Below are positions 33,346-38,876 of a stretch of 38,876 bases of DNA, one piece after another; the first letter of the stretch is position 1; every line of letters starts with the position of its first letter. The notes under the pieces were generated by a model that was given only the letters and a program-made list of their open reading frames with translations, did no database searches and was not told the origin of the DNA. The position numbers and the translations under genes are program-made. Source of the stretch: Brevundimonas sp. UBA7664 (GTDB lineage Bacteria; Pseudomonadota; Alphaproteobacteria; Caulobacterales; Caulobacteraceae); the NCBI RefSeq assembly GCF_002483305.1, contig NZ_DLHQ01000042.1:1-38876 (forward strand), read 5' to 3'.

Positions 33346-33394
33346 CGTACGACTCCGGTATTGACGCCGGCCGCGGGGCGCCCCAGGCCGCAGC

Positions 33395-34054
33395 ATGGCC
33401 CGAGAACCCGTCGTCATCCCGCGTCCGCCCTGCCGGCTCTATCTGATCACGCCGCCGGCGATCCCCGATCTCGCCGGCTTCGCTCGGGATCTGGAGGCGG
33501 CGCTGGACGCCGGGGATGTGGCGGCGCTGCAGATCCGGCTCAAGGACGCCGACGATGCGACGGTCCTGGCTGCGGTGGCGGTGCTGAAGCCCGTCGCCCA
33601 GGCCCGGGGCGTGGCCGTCATCCTCAATGACCGTCCCGATCTGGCGGCCCGGTCCGGCTGTGACGGGGTGCATCTGGGCCAGTCCGATGGCTCGGTCAGC
33701 GCGGCGCGCACCCTGATGGGCCGGGAGGCGATGATCGGCGTCACCTGTCACGACAGCCGCGAACTGGCCATGGACGCGGCCGAGGCCGGGGCGGACTATG
33801 TGGCCTTCGGGGCCTTCTTCCCCACCGCGACCAAGGCCACGCTTCACCGGCCTGATCCGGAGATCCTGACCATCTGGCAGGAGACGGTCGAGATACCCTG
33901 TGTCGCAATAGGCGGCATCACCGCCGCGACCGCGGGCGACCTGGCCCGCGCCGGTGCTGATTTCGTGGCCGTCAGCGCCGCTGTCTGGGGCCACCCCGAC
34001 GGACCGGCGGCGTCCATCCGGGAGTTGCATCAAGTGTTGACCACAACCGTCTGA
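33395..34054 (+). CDS. thiE: Thiamine-phosphate synthase
   Basis: This 219-residue TIM-barrel enzyme joins HMP-pyrophosphate and thiazole phosphate to make thiamine phosphate. Motifs are RLYLITPP, AALQIRLKDAD, VILNDRPDLAARSGCDGVHLGQSDG (pyrophosphate/Mg-binding loop), IGVTCHD, ADYVAFGAFFPTATK and VAIGGITAATAGDL. The substrate-binding residues look intact. No other thiamine gene is near and I saw no TPP riboswitch upstream. The following histidine kinase begins 66 bases downstream on the same strand. Confidence 0.93.
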   Translation: MAREPVVIPRPPCRLYLITPPAIPDLAGFARDLEAALDAGDVAALQIRLKDADDATVLAAVAVLKPVAQARGVAVILNDRPDLAARSGCDGVHLGQSDGSVSAARTLMGREAMIGVTCHDSRELAMDAAEAGADYVAFGAFFPTATKATLHRPDPEILTIWQETVEIPCVAIGGITAATAGDLARAGADFVAVSAAVWGHPDGPAASIRELHQVLTTTV

Positions 34055-34120
34055 GCTTCAGGGGATATTAGGAAGCCAACGGGTAAGGAATCAGGAAGCA
34101 AACGCCGTCCGGACCTGATT

Positions 34121-35803
34121 ATGACCATGAGCCGCGCGCTCGACCCGCTAGAGCCCGTCGTCGGCGCAGACGCCCCGGCGAAGGCGCCCGTCAATACTGG
34201 CGTGCGCCCGTCGGGCCTCGGCCAGCCGATGGCGCCTGTGTTCACCGCCGTGGCCGTCATGATTCTGGTTGTTCTGGCCCTGACCTTTGCACGGTCGGCC
34301 GGCGTGGTGGCGGGGCTGTGGGGCGCGGCCGGCGTCGCGGTCGCGGTCTGGCTGCGGACCTCGCGCGGACCGCTCTATGATCTGTCTTTCGGCGGGTTGA
34401 TCGCGGCCGGAATCGCGGCCGGCGAGTTGCTCGTCGGCAATTCGACCGAGCTGACGGTGATGTTCACCGTCGGCAACATGCTGGAGATCTATATCGCCGT
34501 CTTGCTGGCGCGGCGGTTCGCCCCGACGCTGAACCTGGCGTCCGTGGAAGGCGCCTGTCGTTTCCTCCTGGCGGCCGCCGTCATAGCGCCCATCCCCGCT
34601 GCGGCCTTCGCCGGCGGAATGCTCTGGTGGATGACCGGCGCCGATTTCCTGGACTCGGCCCAGACATGGTGGTTCGGCCACGCCCTGAGCATCGCCGTCC
34701 TATCCAGTTTCGGCCTGGCCCTGACCAAGCGGGAGGTGGCGCGCCTCCGCGTCCCCGCCCGGGCCATCGAGGCGACGGTCCTGCTGGGCCTGCTGACGGC
34801 CGTTTCCTACGCGGTGTTCTCGCAACAGCAGATGCCGATCGCCTTCGTCACCTTGCCGCTGCTTCTGTTGATCGCGGTGCGGCTGCGGATGCTGGGAGTC
34901 ACGGCGGCGCTGGTCATCATCTCCATTCTGGCGGTCGGCGGCAGTATGCGCGGCTTTGGTCCCTATTCCGTGGCCTTCGAGGGCGCCGATCGGGCGATGA
35001 TGGCCCAGTTGCTGGTGCTGTTCGGCTATATGCCGATCATGCTGGTCGCCGCCCTGCTCGAAGAGCGCGACCGGTTTGCGGATCGGGCCAGATTGGGTCA
35101 GGTCCGGGCGGAGCGGGCGTCCGAAGCCAAGTCGCGCCTGCTCGCCAATGTGGCGCATGAAATCAAAAGCCCCGTCGGCGGCGTCATCGGCATCGGCGAA
35201 CTGTGGAAGGCCGGCCAGCTTGGGCCCGTCTCCGCGACCCAGGCCGAGATGGCCGACATGCTGGTCAAGACGGCCCGTCAGGTCGAGGCCCTGGCCCACG
35301 ACCTGCTGGACGTGGCCCGCGCCGAGTCCGGCGCGGTCAAGGTCGAGTTGCGGCCGACCGACGTGCCCGGCGTGCTGGAAGACGTGCGCCGCGCCACGGC
35401 CCTGCGTCCCGACGCCGAGGGCATGAGGCTGGAGGTGATCAGCGAGGGCGACGGCCTGGTGGCCTTGGCCGACTCGCAGCGCCTGACCCAGGTCGTCGCC
35501 AACCTGGCCTCGAACGCGGTCAAATACGGCAGCGCCGGCGGCGTGGTCATCTTCCGCGCCTGCAAGATCTACGACGGCGTCCGCATCGAGGTGATCGACC
35601 GGGGCGCGGGTCTGTCGGTCGAGAAGCAGACCCAGCTGTTCGAGCCCTTCAACCGCCTCGGCCTCGAGCGTTCGACGGTCGAGGGCCACGGCATCGGCCT
35701 CGCCCTGGCCAAGCGGCTGGTGGAACTGCAGGGCGGTTCGATCGGCGTGACCTCGTCGCCCGGCGAAGGCGCGACCTTCTGGGTCGAACTGCCGGCGGCC
35801 TGA
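34121..35803 (+). CDS. Membrane sensor histidine kinase with MASE1-like domain
   Basis: This 560-residue protein has an N-terminal multi-pass membrane sensor (about residues 38-320, eight or so helices; LWGAAGVAVAVWL, VGNMLEIYIAVLLARRF, WWFGHALSIAVLSSFGLAL) that resembles MASE1 domains. The kinase part follows: HisKA with NVAHEIKSPVGGVIG (His346), then HATPase with NLASNAVKYGS (N box), DRGAGLSVEKQTQLFEPF and EGHGIGLALAKRLVELQGG (G boxes). No receiver domain is fused, and no response regulator is nearby, so it is an orphan kinase. It lies 93 bases upstream of the bd-oxidase genes; a role in sensing respiration or redox state is conjecture. Confidence 0.9.
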   Translation: MTMSRALDPLEPVVGADAPAKAPVNTGVRPSGLGQPMAPVFTAVAVMILVVLALTFARSAGVVAGLWGAAGVAVAVWLRTSRGPLYDLSFGGLIAAGIAAGELLVGNSTELTVMFTVGNMLEIYIAVLLARRFAPTLNLASVEGACRFLLAAAVIAPIPAAAFAGGMLWWMTGADFLDSAQTWWFGHALSIAVLSSFGLALTKREVARLRVPARAIEATVLLGLLTAVSYAVFSQQQMPIAFVTLPLLLLIAVRLRMLGVTAALVIISILAVGGSMRGFGPYSVAFEGADRAMMAQLLVLFGYMPIMLVAALLEERDRFADRARLGQVRAERASEAKSRLLANVAHEIKSPVGGVIGIGELWKAGQLGPVSATQAEMADMLVKTARQVEALAHDLLDVARAESGAVKVELRPTDVPGVLEDVRRATALRPDAEGMRLEVISEGDGLVALADSQRLTQVVANLASNAVKYGSAGGVVIFRACKIYDGVRIEVIDRGAGLSVEKQTQLFEPFNRLGLERSTVEGHGIGLALAKRLVELQGGSIGVTSSPGEGATFWVELPAA

Positions 35804-35864
35804 TCGCGGCGTTCCGACGCGCGGCGGTTGGCGCATGGACTCCGAACCGGCCGCGGCGCAAGGC

Positions 35865-35889
35865 TTGTCCCTCAGACCCTTGAGGACAA
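35865..35889 (+). promoter_or_regulatory. Hairpin overlapping the cioA ribosome-binding region
   Basis: TTGTCC-C-TCA pairs with TGA-GGACAA, a nine-pair stem with one bulged C and a GACCCT loop. The right arm contains the GAGGA before the GTG start, so the hairpin could hide the ribosome-binding site. Whether it regulates anything is unknown. Confidence 0.4.
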
Positions 35890-35895
35890 AGGCCC

Positions 35896-37317
35896 GTGGA
35901 ACTCGACGCACTGCTGCTGTCGCGACTGCAATTCGCTTTCACCATCGCCTTCCACATTCTGTTTCCGGCCTTCACGATAGGTCTGGCGGCGTTCCTTGCC
36001 GTGCTCGAGGGCCTTTGGCTCTGGACCAAGCGTGACGCGTTCAAGGTCCTGTACCTGTTCTGGGTCAAGATCTTCGCCCTGAGCTTCGGCATGGGCGTCG
36101 TCTCGGGCGTGGTGCTCAGCTACCAGTTCGGCACCAACTGGTCCGAGTTCATTCGTCTGACCGGCGGCGTCATCGGGCCGCTGCTGGCGTTCGAGGTGCT
36201 GACCGCCTTCTTCCTCGAGGCGTCCTTCCTCGGCGTCATGCTGTTCGGCTGGAAAAAGGTCGGCCCGAAACTGCACTTCACCGCCACCTGTCTGGTCGCC
36301 GTCGGCACCACCATCTCGGCCTTCTGGATCCTGTCGGCCAACAGCTGGATGCAGACGCCCCAAGGCTTCGAGATCATGGCCGACGGCCGGTTCCAGGCCA
36401 CCGACTTCATGCAGGTGATCTTCAACCCCAGCTTCCCCTCGCGCCTCGTGCACATGCTGCTGGCCGCCTTCCTGACCACCGGTCTCGTCGTCGGCGCCGC
36501 CTCGGCGTATCGCATCCTCAAGGAACGCAAGGGTCCGCCCGTGACGGGCTGGACCGAGAGCCGCATCTCGCTGGTCATGGCGGTCGGGCTGGTCGCGGTG
36601 CTCGCGCCTTTGCAACTGCTGGCCGGCCACTGGTCCGGCGAGGTCGCCCACAAGCATCAGCCGTCCAAGACCGCCGCCATCGAGGGCTATTGGGAGACCC
36701 GCGCCGACCAGCCGCTGCACCTGTTCGGCATTCCGGACCGTGACGCGCAGAAGAACCATTTCCAGGTCTCGATCCCCGGCATCGGCAACGCCATCCAGAA
36801 CCTGCCGAAGGACGAGGTGATCCTCGGTCTGGACGCCTGGCCGCGCGCGGATCAGCCGCCGCCCTTCATTCCCTTCTTCGGCTTCCGGATCATGGTCGGC
36901 CTGGGCCTGCTTATGATCGCACTGGGCGGCGTCGGCGCGGTGCTGATCTGGCGGCGCAGACTGTTCGAAAGCCGGTGGTTCCTGCGCTTCTGCGTCGCCA
37001 TGGGCCCCTCCGGCTTCATCGCCGTCCTGGCCGGCTGGATGGTCACCGAGGTCGGCCGCCAGCCGTGGGTGGTGTACGGCGTGCTGCGGACCCGCGACGC
37101 CGTCTCGCCGGTGACGGCGGGCGAGGTGGCGGCCAGCCTGACCGCCTACATCATCGTCTACGCCGTGGTCTTCACCGCCGGGGCCCTGTTCATCCTGCGG
37201 CTGATGGCCGAGGGGCCGGTCGCGGCCCTGACCGAGCCCGCGCCGCGTCAGGACCGGGCGCCCGGCTCGGCGCTGGCCAAGGCGCCCGCGGACACGACGC
37301 CGGGGGAGGACGCGTGA
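35896..37317 (+). CDS. cioA: Cytochrome bd-type quinol oxidase subunit I, cyanide-insensitive (CioA) type
   Basis: This 473-residue membrane protein carries the three hemes of bd oxidase and reduces O2 with electrons from quinol. Heme ligands are visible: His20 (AFHILFPAF), the His in RLVHMLLAAF and the Met in AGWMVTEVGRQPW. The Q-loop is short, beginning LFGIPDRDAQKN, and total length is about 50 residues below E. coli CydA, which is the pattern of the CIO subgroup. The start is GTG. The C-terminal 30 residues are Pro/Ala-rich. Its TGA overlaps the ATG of the subunit II gene (TGATG). Confidence 0.92.
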   Translation: MELDALLLSRLQFAFTIAFHILFPAFTIGLAAFLAVLEGLWLWTKRDAFKVLYLFWVKIFALSFGMGVVSGVVLSYQFGTNWSEFIRLTGGVIGPLLAFEVLTAFFLEASFLGVMLFGWKKVGPKLHFTATCLVAVGTTISAFWILSANSWMQTPQGFEIMADGRFQATDFMQVIFNPSFPSRLVHMLLAAFLTTGLVVGAASAYRILKERKGPPVTGWTESRISLVMAVGLVAVLAPLQLLAGHWSGEVAHKHQPSKTAAIEGYWETRADQPLHLFGIPDRDAQKNHFQVSIPGIGNAIQNLPKDEVILGLDAWPRADQPPPFIPFFGFRIMVGLGLLMIALGGVGAVLIWRRRLFESRWFLRFCVAMGPSGFIAVLAGWMVTEVGRQPWVVYGVLRTRDAVSPVTAGEVAASLTAYIIVYAVVFTAGALFILRLMAEGPVAALTEPAPRQDRAPGSALAKAPADTTPGEDA

Positions 37318-38348
37318 TGCTGGACCTGCCGCTCATCTGGGCCGGACTGATCGCCACGGCGGTCCTGCTCTACGTCATGCTCGACGGCTTCGATCTGGGG
37401 GTCGGCATCCTGTTCCCCTTCGCGAAGTCGAAGGAAGAGCGGGACGTGATGATGAACACCATCGCCCCCGTCTGGGACGGCAACGAGACCTGGCTGGTGC
37501 TGGGCGGCGGCGGCCTGCTGGCGGCGTTTCCGCTGGCCTATTCGGTGCTGATGCCGGCGCTCTATCTGCCCGTTCTGCTGATGCTGGCGGGGCTGATCCT
37601 GCGCGGCGTGGCCTTCGAGTTCCGCTTCCGCGCCCGCAACCGGGGCCGCAAATTCTGGACCCAGATGTTCGCCGGAGGCTCGATCCTGACGGCGGCGGCG
37701 CAGGGCCTGATCCTGGGCGGCTTCATCCAGGGGGTGACGGTCGAGAACGAGCGGTTCGCCGGCGGCCCGTTCGACTGGCTGACGCCCTACACCCTGCTGG
37801 TCGCGGCCGGGATCGTGGCCGGCTACGCCCTGCTGGGCGGGGCCTGGCTGATGATGAAGACGCGGGACAATCTGCACGGCGACGCGCGGCGCTGGACCCT
37901 GATCAGCGCGGCGGCCGTCGGCGCCCTGCTGGCGGCGGTCAGCATCGCCACTCTGCTGCTGCATCACCGGATCGGCATGCGCTGGGGCATCGATCTGGCC
38001 GAGGTGCAGGTCCGTTGGGACATGCTGCTGCCGCGTCTCGCCATCCCGGCGCTGGGCCTCGCGGGTCTCGCCCTGATTGTCGTTTCGGCCCGGCGCGGCT
38101 CGCATGTCCGCCCCTTCATGGGGGCGTTGCTGGTGTTCCTGTCCGGCTATCTGGGTCTGGCGGTCAGCTTCATGCCGATGATCGTGCCCTACGCCATCGA
38201 CTTCCGGCAGGCGGCGGCGCCGGACAATGCGCTGGGGCTGATGCTGGCCGGGACGGCGGTCATCCTGCCGGCCATTCTGGCCTATACGGCCTGGGTCTAC
38301 TGGGTGTTCCGCGGCAAGATCGATGCGGAGTCCGGCTATCATCATTGA
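37317..38348 (+). CDS. cioB: Cytochrome bd-type quinol oxidase subunit II (CioB)
   Basis: This 343-residue integral membrane subunit begins MLDLPLIWAGLIATAVLLYV, then MLDGFDLGVGILFPF, both family landmarks. WDGNETWLVLGGGGLLAAFP and YGLAVSF-like LSGYLGLAVSFMPMIVPY are present. About eight or nine membrane helices are spread along the length. Its start overlaps the cioA stop, so the two are translationally coupled. The last 26 bases overlap the start of a 55-aa DUF2474-like gene. Readings further upstream run through cioA in another frame and are not used. Confidence 0.94.
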   Translation: MLDLPLIWAGLIATAVLLYVMLDGFDLGVGILFPFAKSKEERDVMMNTIAPVWDGNETWLVLGGGGLLAAFPLAYSVLMPALYLPVLLMLAGLILRGVAFEFRFRARNRGRKFWTQMFAGGSILTAAAQGLILGGFIQGVTVENERFAGGPFDWLTPYTLLVAAGIVAGYALLGGAWLMMKTRDNLHGDARRWTLISAAAVGALLAAVSIATLLLHHRIGMRWGIDLAEVQVRWDMLLPRLAIPALGLAGLALIVVSARRGSHVRPFMGALLVFLSGYLGLAVSFMPMIVPYAIDFRQAAAPDNALGLMLAGTAVILPAILAYTAWVYWVFRGKIDAESGYHH

Positions 38349-38490
38349 TCCGGTCCCACCGCCCGAACCCGACGAGCCGCCGGGCCCGCTCTGGCGGCGG
38401 CTGGCCTGGTTCGCCGGACTGGCCCTGGCCGCCTCGGGCCTGACGGCCGTCGTCGCCTATGCGCTCAGGGCCTTGCCGTTCGCGGGTTGA
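38323..38490 (+). CDS. 55-residue DUF2474-like small membrane subunit of bd oxidase operon
   Basis: An ATG inside the end of cioB opens a frame of 55 codons. The product has a Pro/acidic start (IDPVPPPEPDEPPG), then PLWRRLAWFAGLALAASGLT, a single membrane helix, and ends LRALPFAG. The PLW-R-L-WF start of the helix is the DUF2474 pattern; those small proteins are encoded after cioAB and are thought to be accessory subunits, like CydX in the E. coli enzyme. Being short, it would be missed by a 60-residue cutoff. The overlap with cioB suggests coupled translation. Confidence 0.8.
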   Translation: MRSPAIIIDPVPPPEPDEPPGPLWRRLAWFAGLALAASGLTAVVAYALRALPFAG

Positions 38491-38508
38491 AGGGGGAAGG
38501 TCGCGGCC

Positions 38509-38876
38509 ATGAAAATCCTCGCCGCCACCACCACCGCCGCCCTGCTGCTCGCCGGAGCGGCCCACGCCCAGACGCCGCCGCCCCAGACTCCGGCGCCCCA
38601 GACGCCGCCGCCGGCGTCGCCCGGCCGTGATCTGACGCGCGACCTCAACAGCGGCCCCCCCGTCGCGGCGACCTATCTGGCCCCGGCGCCCGCGCCGGCG
38701 CCGGTCATGACGCCGGCTCCGGCCGCGCCGACGGCGACGGTGGTTGCGCCGACGCCGCGACCGGCCGCACCCGTACCAACCGCGGTCGCGCCGCGAGCGG
38801 CCCCGACGCCCCAGCCCCGGGCCGTCCCGGCGACCCCCGCCCCCGTCTCACCGACGCCGGCTCCCCGGGTGGAGCC
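38509..38876 (+). CDS. Pro/Ala-rich exported protein (5' part, cut by window edge)
   Basis: The ATG is preceded by an AAGGGGGAAGG purine run. A signal peptide ends LLLAGAAHAQ, followed by repeated Pro-Pro-Gln-Thr-Pro units and a long Pro/Ala/Thr-rich stretch without a stop to the end of the window, at least 122 residues. A short ordered-looking part, DLTRDLNSGPPVAATYL, breaks the repeat at about 45-61. The C-terminal domain lies outside the window, so no function can be assigned; such linkers often precede a cell-wall or TonB-like domain. It begins 18 bases after the DUF2474-like gene, so it may be the last gene of the cio operon. Confidence 0.7.
   Translation, partial: MKILAATTTAALLLAGAAHAQTPPPQTPAPQTPPPASPGRDLTRDLNSGPPVAATYLAPAPAPAPVMTPAPAAPTATVVAPTPRPAAPVPTAVAPRAAPTPQPRAVPATPAPVSPTPAPRVE

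Noticed and set aside
33270..33394. TPP riboswitch before thiE
   Set aside because: No CTGAGA or other THI-box landmarks are visible in the short leader.
35804..35895. FNR/FixK-type box (TTGAT-N4-ATCAA) upstream of cioA
   Set aside because: No match; the TTGTCC...GGACAA palindrome has the wrong sequence and lies over the ribosome-binding site.
35835..36035. 66-codon frame overlapping the start of cioA
   Set aside because: It overlaps cioA out of frame, lacks a ribosome-binding site and has shadow composition.

Overview
The window is high-GC DNA carrying almost only chromosomal housekeeping genes, with one patch of unfamiliar small genes. It most likely comes from Caulobacterales (Alphaproteobacteria), of a Brevundimonas/Caulobacter type. 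The strongest evidence is a CcrM-type GANTC adenine methyltransferase whose upstream region holds a perfect TTAA-N7-TTAA CtrA-type box and a GANTC site. Other alphaproteobacterial signs are the neighbourhoods smc-DsbA-DUF721-mutY, prs/rplY/pth/ychF and bamD-recN. The genus is inference.

Layout. 1-4.4 kb: 5' part of smc, two DsbA-like thiol oxidoreductases and a DUF721 gene (minus), divergent from mutY. 4.4-7.8 kb: glycogen-debranching-type glucosidase and a GT4 glycosyltransferase (minus). 7.9-12.2 kb: ccrM divergent from ppdK, with regulatory sites and a hairpin between them, plus a small membrane gene coupled to ppdK. 12.3-14.5 kb: two tandem paralogous small outer-membrane barrels, a small cytosolic protein and a lipoprotein. 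14.5-22.6 kb (minus): prs, a lipoprotein, rplY, pth and ychF, with a probable copper-uptake operon (DUF2946 protein, TonB-dependent receptor, 54-aa membrane peptide, PCu(A)C chaperone) lying between pth and ychF. 22.8-25.5 kb: bamD and recN.

25.5-28.7 kb is an accessory patch: six small genes (a regulatory-like-domain protein, a SUKH-fold protein, a 70-aa unknown, two exported unknowns, an Excalibur-domain protein). Most of its wider gaps carry copies of one degenerate repeat with GTCCGC/GCGGAC arms; a further degenerate copy lies beyond at 30.2 kb. This patch is the least explained part of the window.

29-38.9 kb: an OmpA-family protein with a strong terminator, then suhB and efp, an iron-storage group (bfd, bfr, possible TspO-like membrane protein) with a Fur-like palindrome upstream, thiE, a MASE1 histidine kinase, a cyanide-insensitive-type bd oxidase operon (cioA, cioB, overlapping 55-aa DUF2474 gene), and the start of a Pro/Ala-rich exported protein that runs off the right end.

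No rRNA, tRNA, CRISPR array, transposase, integrase or prophage gene was seen. The genes mostly work in independent housekeeping roles. The clear functional groupings are copper handling, iron storage, the bd oxidase operon and cell-cycle methylation.
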